This document shows positions 55,061 through 63,129 of a stretch of DNA of 64,000 bases, in pieces. The DNA comes from Faecalibacterium hattorii (GTDB lineage Bacteria; Bacillota; Clostridia; Oscillospirales; Ruminococcaceae), in assembly GCF_003287455.1 (NCBI RefSeq), contig NZ_PRLC01000014.1, forward strand, positions 27,806-91,805. The letters run 5' to 3'. The notes beneath the pieces were generated by a model. The model did not search any database, had not been told where the DNA came from, and saw only the letters and a list, made by a program, of their open reading frames with translations. Position numbers and translations under genes: made by a program. Each line of letters opens with the position of its first letter. The stretch's first letter is position 1.

Positions 55061-55984
55061 TTAAGCTTTGTTGTTTTCTCGCAGTGTCGCTGCGTTTTCT
55101 TTCTCTTTCCCATCGCCGAAGCCGTAGCGGAAGCACACGGCGTTCGTCGGACAGGCACGGATACACATCCCGCAGCGGATGCACTCGGTATGGTTGGGCG
55201 TTTTCGTCACATCCACGTCCATCTTGCAGGCTCTGGCGCATTTCCCACAGGAGACGCACTTACTCTTGTCCACCTTCATCTGGAAAAGGGACACCCGGTT
55301 GAACAGGGCGTAGAACGCGCCCAGCGGGCATAGCCACTTGCAGAAGGGACGGTAGAATACCACGCTCAGCACGATCACCGACAGCAGGATGCTGAACTTC
55401 CATGTAAACAGCTTGCCCAGCGCCGCCCGGATGCCGGAATTGGCGAGGGACAGCGGGATGGCCCCCTCCAGCACGCCTTGGGGGCAGAGGTATTTGCAGA
55501 AGAAGGGGTCTCCCATGCCAACGTCGTTCACAAGGAACGCCGGCAGCAGGAAAACCATCACCAGCAGGACAGCGTACTTGAGATAGGTCAGTGGCCTGAG
55601 CTTCTTTGTGGAGAGCTTCTTCGTCGGGATCTTATGCAGCAGCTCCTGAAACCAGCCGAAGGGACAGAGGAAGCCGCAGATAAAGCGCCCCAGCAGCACG
55701 CCCAGCAAAATGAGAAAGCCTGTGATATAATAGGAGAAGCTGAACTTGGACGAGCCCACCACTGCCTGAAACGCCCCGATGGGGCAGGCTCCGGAGGCCG
55801 CCGGACAGGAGTAGCAGTTCAGCCCCGGCACGCAGACGGTTTTCCCAGCGCCCTGATACAGTCCTCCCTTGAGGAAGTTCGGCAGGTGCAGGTTGGTCAG
55901 CAGCGTCGCACCCGCCTGAATCCAGCCCCGAAATCGGGACATGGTCTGCGAAACGCCTGAAAACTTTTTACCCAATACCCACAC
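55061..55984 (-). CDS. Membrane polyferredoxin (NapH/4Fe-4S binding protein)
   Basis: A 307-residue membrane protein with about five helices. Two CxxxCP motifs face the membrane side (CGFLCPFGWFQE and CKWLCPLGAFYA, with a third CKYLCPQGVLEG) and the C-terminus bears two classic 4Fe-4S sites (CVSCGKCARACKM and CIRCGMCIRACP). An N-terminal CYSCPAASGACPIG adds further cysteines. Such proteins pass electrons across or along the membrane. The start is GTG at 55984 and overlaps the CxxC micro-protein gene by 17 bases, pointing to coupled translation; an ATG at 55942 is an alternative. Confidence 0.9.
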   Translation of the reverse strand: MWVLGKKFSGVSQTMSRFRGWIQAGATLLTNLHLPNFLKGGLYQGAGKTVCVPGLNCYSCPAASGACPIGAFQAVVGSSKFSFSYYITGFLILLGVLLGRFICGFLCPFGWFQELLHKIPTKKLSTKKLRPLTYLKYAVLLVMVFLLPAFLVNDVGMGDPFFCKYLCPQGVLEGAIPLSLANSGIRAALGKLFTWKFSILLSVIVLSVVFYRPFCKWLCPLGAFYALFNRVSLFQMKVDKSKCVSCGKCARACKMDVDVTKTPNHTECIRCGMCIRACPTNAVCFRYGFGDGKEKENAATLRENNKA

Positions 55985-56114
55985 ACTCCAGACATAATTT
56001 GATTGCTTTGCTCAGCACTGTCGCCGCCTCGCCCCGCCAGACGCCGAAGCACAGCATGGCGACTCCGGCCATCAGCAGCGCGATCTGCGCCGCAGCCTTT
56101 TTCCCGCAGCTCAT
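55968..56114 (-). CDS. Small CxxC-motif membrane protein (CD1871A type)
   Basis: A 48-residue protein with one hydrophobic helix (about 11-26), VWRGEAATVLSKAI and a C-terminal CLECVGIG. This matches the very short CD1871A-family CxxC proteins that are regularly encoded just before a polyferredoxin and a TlpA-like lipoprotein. It is the first gene of the redox operon. The ATG at 56114 is preceded only by a weak site; translation of the next gene starts inside it. A role in cluster or thiol transfer is inference from position. Confidence 0.82.
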   Translation of the reverse strand: MSCGKKAAAQIALLMAGVAMLCFGVWRGEAATVLSKAIKLCLECVGIG

Positions 56115-56173
56115 TTTTCATCATCCTTTCCGATTTTCTGCCCCCATCATAGCGCGGGAGAGTTAAAGTCTCT

Positions 56174-56193
56174 GTTAAGAACGAAAACTTAAC
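56174..56193. promoter_or_regulatory. Inverted repeat in the divergent control region
   Basis: GTTAAG and CTTAAC are separated by eight bases (AACGAAAA), a perfect palindrome lying between the redox operon and the response-regulator gene, 22 bases upstream of a TATAAT box (56215-56220). It is a candidate binding site for the OmpR-type regulator. Confidence 0.5.
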
Positions 56194-56261
56194 GCAAACC
56201 TTATCTATTTTTGCTATAATGAAAGCAACATAAAAACGGAGAAATAAAAAGGAGAGTTCTC

Positions 56262-56939
56262 ATGCACCTTTTAGTAATTGAAGACGAACGCGCTCTGTGT
56301 GAAACAATCGTCCGCAGCCTGCGGCGGCTGGCCTACAGCGTGGACTACTGCTACGACGGGGAGAAGGCTCTGGAGTTGCTGGGCGTGGAGTGCTACGATC
56401 TGGTACTGCTGGATCTGAATCTGCCGAAAAAGGACGGCATGACGGTGCTGCGCACCCTGCGGCAGACCGACCGTGAGACGCGGGTGCTGATCCTCTCCGC
56501 CCGCAGCGAGGTGGAGGACAAGGTGCAGGGGCTGGACGCCGGGGCAAACGACTATCTTGCAAAGCCCTTTCATCTTGCCGAGCTGGAGGCCCGCATCCGC
56601 AGCCTGACATTGAGGCAGTTCACCCAGCAGGATGTGCTGCTAAGCTGCGGAGGCTTGAGCTTCGACACCCGCTCCCGCACCGCCGCCGTCAATGGGCAGA
56701 CGCTGACGTTGACCCGAAAGGAAACGGGGATACTCGAATACCTGATGGTGCATCAGGGGCGGCCCGTGAGTCAGGAGGAGCTGATGGATCACGTTTGGGA
56801 CAACAGCGTGGACGGCTTCAGCAATTCCATTCGAGTCCACATCTCCGCCCTGCGCAAAAAGCTCCGCGCCGTGCTGGGCTATGACCCCATCCGCAACCGC
56901 ATCGGCGAGGGCTATCTGATGGGAGGCGAGGAATCATGA
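56262..56939 (+). CDS. OmpR-family response regulator
   Basis: A 225-residue regulator with a receiver domain (IEDERALCETI, Asp in LVLLDLNLPKKDG at about 51, Lys in DYLAKPFHLAEL at about 101) and a C-terminal winged helix (LTLTRKETGILEYLMVHQGRPVSQEELMDHVW and FSNSIRVHISALRKKL). Its stop overlaps the kinase start (ATGA). It diverges from the redox operon with a palindrome between them and likely controls it. Start follows AAAAGGAGAG. Confidence 0.93.
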   Translation: MHLLVIEDERALCETIVRSLRRLAYSVDYCYDGEKALELLGVECYDLVLLDLNLPKKDGMTVLRTLRQTDRETRVLILSARSEVEDKVQGLDAGANDYLAKPFHLAELEARIRSLTLRQFTQQDVLLSCGGLSFDTRSRTAAVNGQTLTLTRKETGILEYLMVHQGRPVSQEELMDHVWDNSVDGFSNSIRVHISALRKKLRAVLGYDPIRNRIGEGYLMGGEES

Positions 56940-58105
56940 AGCGTCTTTCCCTGCAGTGGCGCATCACGCTGATGTCCGTCCTGCTCATCGGCATCACCTG
57001 CGTGGCCATGAATCTGCTACTGTGCTCCTCCGGTGTGTACTATATGGACACCATTGCAGACAGCTTACAGGGCGGCGGCACGGTGATCCTGAATGATAGC
57101 GGAGCGGCGAGCTTTGACCCGCAGCTCATAGCGCCCAACGAGGAGTTGACCATCGTCGTCGATGGGGTGCAGGGGCGCTTCCGCACCACCAACTGGTACA
57201 TCACGGCGGCGGTAACGCTGCTCAGCGGCATCCTCGCCTATTTCGTCAGCGGACGTGCTCTCAAGCCCCTGCGCAGCTTTACCTCGCAGGTGGAGCAGGT
57301 GCAGCTGAACAATCTTGCCGATATGAGGATCGATGAAGACTCCATTTCGGAGTTCCGGCAGCTGAGCCGCTCGTTCAACCAGATGCTGGAGCGGCTGAAC
57401 AACGCCTTTTCCGCCCAGCGGCAGTTCACCGGCAACGCCGCCCACGAGCTGCGCACGCCGCTGGCGCTGATGCAGGCGCAGCTGGAGCTGTTTTCCGCGG
57501 AGCATCCCGATGTGCGGCCGGAGACGGCGGAATTCCTCACGCTTTTGCGCGAGCAGACGGAGCGGCTGACGCAGATGACCAAGACGCTGCTGGAGATGAG
57601 CAATTTGCAGCAGGTGGCGCGGAACGAGCAGCTCCAGCTCGCCCCCATGGTCGAGGAGATCTTTACGGATCTTGCGTCGCTGGCGGAGAAGCGAAGCATC
57701 ACGCTGGAAGCGGAGGGCGACGCCGCCCTGACCGGCAGCGACGCGCTGATCTACCGCATGCTCTTCAACCTGACGGAGAACGCCGTCAAATATAACCGTC
57801 CCGGCGGCTCAGTGCGGGTCGAGCTTGCACAGGGGCAGGAAAAGTGCATCATTCGCGTTTCCGACACTGGCTGCGGCATTCCGGAGGAGTATCAGCGGAG
57901 CATTTTCCATCCCTTCTTCCGGGTAGACAAATCCCGCAGCCGCGAGTACGGCGGCGCGGGACTGGGACTTGCTCTGGTGTGGGAGATCGCCGATCTCCAC
58001 GGCGGCTCCGTTTGGGTGGAGGAAAGCTCGGACAAGGGCACGACCATCGCGGTGGAGCTGCCGGCAGGGGCGGAAAACGATTCCTCCGGCGCGGATATCC
58101 CATAA
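56936..58105 (+). CDS. OmpR-partner sensor histidine kinase
   Basis: A 389-residue membrane kinase: helix at about 9-30, short extracytoplasmic loop, second helix near 85-103, HAMP-like linker, dimerisation box FTGNAAHELRTPLALMQAQ with phospho-His, and ATPase boxes MLFNLTENAVKYN, DTGCGIPEEYQ and GGAGLGLALVWEIA. All catalytic elements are present. The small sensor loop suggests a membrane or thiol signal, but this is open. It is the last intact gene before the right integrase fragment. Confidence 0.92.
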   Translation: MKRLSLQWRITLMSVLLIGITCVAMNLLLCSSGVYYMDTIADSLQGGGTVILNDSGAASFDPQLIAPNEELTIVVDGVQGRFRTTNWYITAAVTLLSGILAYFVSGRALKPLRSFTSQVEQVQLNNLADMRIDEDSISEFRQLSRSFNQMLERLNNAFSAQRQFTGNAAHELRTPLALMQAQLELFSAEHPDVRPETAEFLTLLREQTERLTQMTKTLLEMSNLQQVARNEQLQLAPMVEEIFTDLASLAEKRSITLEAEGDAALTGSDALIYRMLFNLTENAVKYNRPGGSVRVELAQGQEKCIIRVSDTGCGIPEEYQRSIFHPFFRVDKSRSREYGGAGLGLALVWEIADLHGGSVWVEESSDKGTTIAVELPAGAENDSSGADIP

Positions 58106-58269
58106 TAGTCCTCGGCGGTTTCATGATGATCGTTTTTCAACCTCCACAATGTTATCGCAGCAGCTCCTTCGCCACACTCGCCGTAAAAAACTTCGTTGAC
58201 GTCTCATTGCCGCAGTAATAGATATTCCTGCGCCGGACTGCCGCTCTTGCTTTTTTCCATGTAGACCCG
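58106..58269. other. Short region between the kinase and the integrase fragment
   Basis: No complete gene. On the minus strand a frame reads NIYYCGNETSTKFFTASVAKELL just before a stop, which could be the end of a lost protein; I do not recognise it. Confidence 0.35.
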
Positions 58270-58531
58270 ATGGGAAAGCGGATTCGGCCCGATTTCCTGA
58301 GCCAGCATTTCCCAGATTTTCTGGTAGCACACCAGATGAAGCGTATCCGTTTCCACAACCTGCGCCAGTCTGCTCTATGCCAATGGCGTGAGCCTGAAGG
58401 AAATTCAGGAGTGGCTGGGGCACAGCGACATCAGCACAACAAGCAACATTTATACACATCTGGATTTATCCAGCAAGGTATCTTCTGCCACTGCCATCGT
58501 CAGGATCTCCCCGGAGGAGACAAAGGTGTGA
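58270..58531 (+). pseudogene. Tyrosine recombinase (integrase) C-terminal fragment, right copy
   Basis: Starts with the same 98 bases as 53356-53453. After IRFHNLRQ the frame is shifted, and the next frame restores typical sequence: LLYANGVSLKEIQEWLGHSDI and SNIYTHLD, i.e. the His and the catalytic Tyr boxes, ending at TGA 58529-58531. The shift is explained by loss of about 11 bases between CGCCA repeats. No N-terminal half is present, so the gene is dead. Confidence 0.88.
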
Positions 58532-58703
58532 AAATGAGCCGGATGCGGTGGATAAAAAATAGCAAAAGACCCCCAGCTAAAGCTGAGGGTCCTTCGTTAT
58601 GCCGGTGGTGGGGGTCTCCCGCGCACTGATCAACAGCCCGCAGGGCTGATTGCTCCCCTGCTGTGCAGGGTCGTGCTGTTCGACCCGCTCACACGCCGCA
58701 GAT

Positions 58704-58744
58704 AAAAAGGAAGCCCCCCAGACAAGCTGGAGGGCTTCCTTTTT
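58704..58744. terminator. Bidirectional hairpin next to the tRNA-Leu remnant
   Basis: AAAAAGGAAGCCC (58704-58716) pairs with GGGCTTCCTTTTT (58732-58744), with CCAG/CTGG inside. It would be the terminator of a tRNA-Leu gene on the minus strand. A similar but weaker hairpin lies at about 58569-58592. Confidence 0.8.
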
Positions 58745-58745
58745 A

Positions 58746-58798
58746 TGCCGGTGGTGGGGGTCGAACCCACACGTGTTATTAGCACAAGGGATTTTGAG
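58746..58798 (-). other. tRNA-Leu 3'-half: attachment-site scar
   Basis: On the minus strand the sequence reads ACTCAAAATCC (anticodon loop, CAA), a long variable arm, the T arm TGTGGGTTCGACCCCCAC and the acceptor end CACCGGCA. The 5' half of the tRNA is absent; unrelated sequence with GTGATATC repeats lies there instead. A shorter copy of the last 17 bases is at 58600-58616. This is the usual outcome of site-specific integration into the 3' part of a tRNA gene. Confidence 0.72.
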
Positions 58799-59047
58799 TT
58801 TTTATCCGCATCTTCCATCTGGTGTCATCCAGTGATATCTAGTGATATCTGGTTCCCACTGTGCAAAAGCAAAATTCACGCCTCAACGAATAATAATTTG
58901 AAATATCCACGATTTTTCGATGCGTTTTTCCTCTACTCTGTTTTTTCGGTTTGGACCGCCCAAATGGAAATTGGAGGGATGTTCAGGAGGGATGCAGGGC
59001 AAAACGCTCCTCTGCTTAGGCACAAAACGAAAGGAAAGTCAAGGATA

Positions 59048-59260
59048 ATGAATCAAAATCAAGCAAAAGAGTATTATAAAAAATTATTTGTGAACTATCC
59101 TGATGTGCTGTCTGTCGAAGAAGCAACAACTTTACTCGGTTTCAAAAGCCAGACTGCCATCATCAGAAGAATCCATCAACATAGAATTCGCTGCCTGAAA
59201 GTCGGACGATCTTTCATGATTCCGAAAGAATATCTCATCGACTATCTTTTGGATAGCTAA
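59048..59260 (+). CDS. Small excisionase-like helix-turn-helix protein
   Basis: A 70-residue protein with a MerR/excisionase-type winged helix: LSVEEATTLLGFKSQTAIIRRIHQHRIR, then CLKVGRSFMIPKEYLIDYLL. Such proteins either direct excision of integrative elements or regulate their genes. It is the first gene after the attachment scar and before repA. Start at 59048 follows AAGGAAAGTCAAGG at a somewhat long distance. Confidence 0.8.
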   Translation: MNQNQAKEYYKKLFVNYPDVLSVEEATTLLGFKSQTAIIRRIHQHRIRCLKVGRSFMIPKEYLIDYLLDS

Positions 59261-59385
59261 ATTATACAGCCATTATATTACATAGTGCACCACTTTTCAA
59301 TAAGAAAAGAGTGCGCTTTTTATTTTCAAACGAAAGGCGGTCGATTTTTTGAACACAAGCTGGAGCAAAACGTTGAAAAAGCCAC

Positions 59386-60255
59386 ATGACCCTTGACTAC
59401 TTCTACGGACAAGCCGGAGAGCTGTTCTCCTTCTACCGCATTCCAAAGGCTCTGTTTCAGGAGCAGCGGTTTCAAAATCTGTCAACCGATGCCAAAACGC
59501 TGTACGGCATCCTGCTTGACCGCATGAGCCTGTCTGTGAAAAACGGCTGGCTGGACGAGCAGAACCGGGTGTTCATTATCTTCACGATAGAGGATGTCAA
59601 GAGGGCGTTGTGTTGCGCAGACAACAAAGCGACCAAGCTGCTCCGGGAACTCGAAAAGTTTGGTCTGATTGAACGAAAACGCAGAGGTCTGGGAAAGCCA
59701 AGTTTGGTGTATGTGAAGAACTTTTCGGCAGAATCGTCAAAATCAATATTCCAGAATCGTGATTTTCACGATTCTGGAGGCTTCAAAAACGCAAGTCAAG
59801 ACCCTTCAAAATCACGATGTAATAAGACTAAAGAGAATGATACTGAAATGAGTGAGACTGATCCATTCTATTCGGAAGAAGCGGATGGGATGAGCAAACG
59901 CACCCAACTGGAAGAATATTTTTCTCAGGCTTTGGAGGTAGACCTTCTGCTCCGGCTTTGCCCGGACGATGAGGACACCATCTATCAGATTGTGGACTTG
60001 CTTGTGGACACCTGTGCTACCAACCGCAAGCTGCTGCACATCGCCGGGGACGATAAGCCCGCCGAGGTGGTACGCAGTCGCTTTATGAAGCTGAACGCTG
60101 ACCATATCCACTTTGTGCTGAAGTGCCTTGCAGAGAACAGCAGCCCGATCCGAAACATGAAACAATACCTGCTTGCTTCTCTGTATAATGCACCCACCAC
60201 GATGCAGCTTTTCTATCAGAACCAAACCAACCACGACTTAGCGATGCGGAGGTGA
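59386..60255 (+). CDS. repA: Replication initiator RepA, Firmicutes N-terminal type
   Basis: A 289-residue protein with a RepA_N domain (about 10-115: LFSFYRIPKALFQEQRFQNLSTDAKTLYGILLDRMSLS in parts, ALCCADNKATKLLRELEKFGLIERKRRG), a variable linker and a C-terminal helical DUF6017-like domain. It initiates replication of plasmids and of circularised conjugative elements. Its stop overlaps the parA start by one base. The linker is Ser/Asn rich and lower in GC than the chromosome. Confidence 0.88.
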   Translation: MTLDYFYGQAGELFSFYRIPKALFQEQRFQNLSTDAKTLYGILLDRMSLSVKNGWLDEQNRVFIIFTIEDVKRALCCADNKATKLLRELEKFGLIERKRRGLGKPSLVYVKNFSAESSKSIFQNRDFHDSGGFKNASQDPSKSRCNKTKENDTEMSETDPFYSEEADGMSKRTQLEEYFSQALEVDLLLRLCPDDEDTIYQIVDLLVDTCATNRKLLHIAGDDKPAEVVRSRFMKLNADHIHFVLKCLAENSSPIRNMKQYLLASLYNAPTTMQLFYQNQTNHDLAMRR

Positions 60256-61163
60256 TGAAAATTTCAAAGAAAGCAACCACAATAGCCATCGTCAACCAGA
60301 AAGGCGGCACCGGCAAGACCACCACCTGTGAAAATCTAGGCATCGGGCTGGCGATGGAAGGTAAAAAAGTCCTGTTGGTGGACGCTGACCCGCAGGGCAG
60401 CTTGACCATAGTCGCTTCGCTCCTATGGCTAGTTGTGTGCACTGCGTGCAGATTTATATTTGCCCGCCATGCGGACATTGCCATCAGTATGGGCTGGCAG
60501 CAGCCCGATGAACTGCCCACTACCCTTTTCACCCTGATGCAGAAAGCCATGAATGACCAGAGTATTCCACCCGGTGAGGGCATCCTGCACCATGCAGAGG
60601 GCGTTGACCTGATTCCGGCAAACATTGAACTGGCAGGGCTGGAAGTCTCTCTTGTCAACACCATGAACAGGGAAAAGATGCTCAAGCAGGTGTTGGACGG
60701 TGCAAAACGAGAATACGACTTTATCCTGTTGGATTGCACCCCTTCCCTTGGGATGCTGACCGTCAATGCCTTGGCAGCGGCAGACACCACCCTGATCCCC
60801 GTGCAGGCGCAGTACCTGTCTGCGAAGGGCTTGGAACAGCTTTTGCAGACCGTCCAAAAAGTCCGGCGGCAGATCAACCCGAAACTAAAAATTGAGGGCA
60901 TCCTGCTGACTATGACCGACAGCCGCACCAACTACGGACAGCAGATCGACAACCTGATTCGAGGTGCTTACGGCAGCAAGATCAAGGTGTTCGACCAAAC
61001 CATTCCCCGGTCTGTCCGCGCTGCGGAGATCAGTGCCGTGGGTAAGAGCATTTTCCAGCACGACCCCAAAGGCAAAGTGGCAGAAGCCTATAAATCTCTG
61101 ACAAGGGAGGTGATGGCGAATGCCGAAAAACAGCTTAAACGTGTCGCTGAAAGGGGCAGATGA
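60255..61163 (+). CDS. parA: ParA-type partition ATPase with internal insertion
   Basis: A 302-residue ATPase that works with ParB to distribute the element. The deviant Walker A is IVNQKGGTGKTTTCENLG, Walker A' is LLVDADPQGSLT, and Walker B DFILLDCTPSLGML; QYLSAKGLEQLL and DSRTNYGQQ follow as usual. Directly after DPQGSLTI the protein has about 25 extra residues rich in hydrophobic amino acids (VASLLWLVVCTACRFIFA) before the normal SMGWQQPDELP resumes. This could disturb ATP hydrolysis. The ATG at 60255 overlaps the repA stop; GGAGGTG precedes it. Confidence 0.88.
   Translation: MKISKKATTIAIVNQKGGTGKTTTCENLGIGLAMEGKKVLLVDADPQGSLTIVASLLWLVVCTACRFIFARHADIAISMGWQQPDELPTTLFTLMQKAMNDQSIPPGEGILHHAEGVDLIPANIELAGLEVSLVNTMNREKMLKQVLDGAKREYDFILLDCTPSLGMLTVNALAAADTTLIPVQAQYLSAKGLEQLLQTVQKVRRQINPKLKIEGILLTMTDSRTNYGQQIDNLIRGAYGSKIKVFDQTIPRSVRAAEISAVGKSIFQHDPKGKVAEAYKSLTREVMANAEKQLKRVAERGR
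60410..60484 (+). repeat. 75-base in-frame insertion within parA
   Basis: Extra DNA between the codons for DPQGSLTI and SMGW. CCAT occurs at both edges (60406-60409 and 60481-60484), like a short target duplication around a 71-base insert. The length keeps the frame open and no stop is present. Its origin is unknown. Confidence 0.6.
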
Positions 61164-62046
61164 CATTTTCTCCACCGAGGAATCCCGACAGGAACAGCAG
61201 CGGGAGCAGGTGCAGCAGATTCCCATTGGAGAACTGTTCCCCTTCAAAGACCATCCCTTTAAGGTCTTGGATGACGAGTCCATGCAGCGCACGGTGGAAA
61301 GCGTAGAGCAGTACGGCGTGTTGTCTCCGCTGATCGCCCGCCCACGCCCGGAGGGTGGCTATGAAATCATCTCCGGGCACCGCCGTCAGCACGCTGCACA
61401 GCTTGCCGGGCTGGACACCCTGCCGGTTATTGTCCGTCAAATGGACGATGATGCCGCAGTTTTGCTCATGGTGGACAGCAATCTTCAGCGTGAGAACATC
61501 CTGCCCAGTGAAAGGGCTTTTGCCTACAAAATGAAGCTGGAAGCTCTAAAAAATCAAGGTGCTAGGTCGGATTTAACTTCCGCCCAACTTGGGCGGAAGT
61601 TGGAAACAGCAGATATTGTTGGTCAGGAATCTGGCGACAGTAGGAATCAGGTTCGGCGCTTTATCCGCCTGACCAACCTTGTCCCCGAACTGCTGGACAT
61701 GGTGGACGAAAAGAAAATTGCTTTTAATCCCGCTGTGGAGCTGTCCTATTTGGACGAAAGCCAGCAGCGGGATTTTTTAGAAGCCATGCAGGACACCCAG
61801 AATGCGCCGTCCCTTTCCCAAGCGCAGCGGCTCAAAAAGCTGGCACAGGAAGGGCACTTCTCGTATGACGTTGCCTTTGCGGTCATGGGCGAAGAGAAAA
61901 AGGACGAACTGGACAAGATGGTCATCAAAAACGACACCCTGCGGAAATACTTTCCCCGCAGCTACACTCCGAAACAGATGGAGGACACCATCATCAAGCT
62001 GCTGGAACAATGGCAGCGCAAACAGCAGCGGCAGAATGAACGCTGA
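61120..62046 (+). CDS. parB: ParB-type partition protein
   Basis: A 308-residue ParB/Noc-like DNA-binding protein. The N-terminal nuclease-like domain has IPIGELFPFKDHPFKVLDDE, the CTPase motif SGHRRQHAAQLAG and DSNLQRENILPSERAFAYKMK, then an HTH region and a basic Gln-rich tail. It overlaps the end of parA by 44 bases, so the two are co-translated. Length is typical for ICE-borne ParB. Confidence 0.93.
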   Translation: MPKNSLNVSLKGADDIFSTEESRQEQQREQVQQIPIGELFPFKDHPFKVLDDESMQRTVESVEQYGVLSPLIARPRPEGGYEIISGHRRQHAAQLAGLDTLPVIVRQMDDDAAVLLMVDSNLQRENILPSERAFAYKMKLEALKNQGARSDLTSAQLGRKLETADIVGQESGDSRNQVRRFIRLTNLVPELLDMVDEKKIAFNPAVELSYLDESQQRDFLEAMQDTQNAPSLSQAQRLKKLAQEGHFSYDVAFAVMGEEKKDELDKMVIKNDTLRKYFPRSYTPKQMEDTIIKLLEQWQRKQQRQNER

Positions 62047-62109
62047 CTTATACCGTAACGAAAGACCCGATGGGGTCTTTTTCTTTTGCAAACAAAAGGA
62101 GAACAGCCT

Positions 62110-62535
62110 ATGAATGATTATTCCAACCGCATCATCCGCTCCGAAGAGATCACCATTGATGTGCGTATCTGCGCTGCACTGGCGGCAAACCGGGGCAGCG
62201 GCGAGGTCTACCTCGCGGCCATTGCCCCGGATATGGAGCTGACCGTCATCACGCTGGACGAGGCTCCCGACATCCTGCCCTGCTTTGAGGAGGACGATGC
62301 CTGCCTGAACCTCCCCAACACTTCGCTGCTGCTCTGCTACAACCCGGCACAGGTGCTGAAGATGGGCGGCAAGCACTACCTGACCGGCCCGGTGATTCTG
62401 GTTCGCACCAACATGGACGGCGAGGTCATCTCGCTGACCATTGATGAGGTCTACCTGTTCCAGAAGTATCTGGAAAGCCACAGCATCACCCTGATGGCTG
62501 ACGACCAGAAGCTGCCCTGCATCTGCATCGACTGA
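62110..62535 (+). CDS. Conserved mobile-element protein of unknown function
   Basis: A 141-residue acidic protein with no signal or membrane segment. It is rich in aliphatic and acidic residues (VRICAALAANRGSGEVYLAA, TNMDGEVISLTIDEVYLFQKYL). Proteins of this size regularly follow parB in Firmicutes conjugative elements, but I cannot name the family. The ATG at 62110 follows AAAAGGAGAACAGCCT; a TTG eight codons upstream is less likely. Confidence 0.72.
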   Translation: MNDYSNRIIRSEEITIDVRICAALAANRGSGEVYLAAIAPDMELTVITLDEAPDILPCFEEDDACLNLPNTSLLLCYNPAQVLKMGGKHYLTGPVILVRTNMDGEVISLTIDEVYLFQKYLESHSITLMADDQKLPCICID

Positions 62536-62543
62536 GGTGTGTC

Positions 62544-62735
62544 ATGCTGAACTTTTTTATCGGTTTCGCCTTTTTTGAAGCGGGTGCCTTTTTCGGCTTC
62601 TTCGTGGCGGCTCTGATGCAGGCGGCACGAAGCGGCGAAATCGGACTGAATGGAAAGGAGGATTCGCATGGAAGAGAACACCCTGTCGGTGCTGAAAATT
62701 ACGCCGGGGCAGCATCCGCAGCAGGTCGAGATTGA
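62544..62735 (+). CDS. Small membrane protein, DUF3789-like
   Basis: A 63-residue protein with one N-terminal hydrophobic helix rich in Phe and Gly (MLNFFIGFAFFEAGAFFGFF), then AALMQAARSGE, as in the short DUF3789 proteins of conjugative elements. The last third overlaps the next gene in another frame, so the true end of the functional part may be near residue 40. It starts nine bases after the previous gene. Confidence 0.65.
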   Translation: MLNFFIGFAFFEAGAFFGFFVAALMQAARSGEIGLNGKEDSHGREHPVGAENYAGAASAAGRD

Positions 62736-63099
62736 CAACGACCTGAAAGCCTTGCAGCAGGCTGTGGGCGGCTCGATTGATGCTGTTTACCCCTTTGCAG
62801 ACCCGGTGGCTATCATCTGCAATGACGAGGGCAAGCTCATGGGACTGCCCCTGAACCGTGCCCTGCGGGATGAAAACGGGCAAATGTACGATGCCGTTGC
62901 TGGGACTTTTCTGGTAGTGGGACTGGGCGAGGAGGATTTTGCATCCCTGACCCCGGAGATGGCGCAGAAGTATGAGCAGCTTTTTCATCAGCCGGAAGCC
63001 TTTCTGAAACTGGGCAACCGTCTGTTGGTACTGCCGGTGCCCGATGAACCCACTGCAGAAAAGCCCCGCACCAAGCCCCCGGCAGAGCATGACCGCTAA
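62668..63099 (+). CDS. DUF3846 domain protein
   Basis: A 143-residue protein of the DUF3846 family, common in Firmicutes ICEs; function unknown. Typical segments are LKALQQAVGGSIDAVYPFADPVAIICNDEGKLMGLPLNRALRDE (in parts) and YDAVAGTFLVVGL. Start at 62668 follows GGAAAGGAGGATTCGC. It overlaps the end of the small membrane protein gene. Confidence 0.88.
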   Translation: MEENTLSVLKITPGQHPQQVEIDNDLKALQQAVGGSIDAVYPFADPVAIICNDEGKLMGLPLNRALRDENGQMYDAVAGTFLVVGLGEEDFASLTPEMAQKYEQLFHQPEAFLKLGNRLLVLPVPDEPTAEKPRTKPPAEHDR

Positions 63100-63129
63100 A
63101 ATCACCCTGCTGCACGGGAGGTGATGGCA

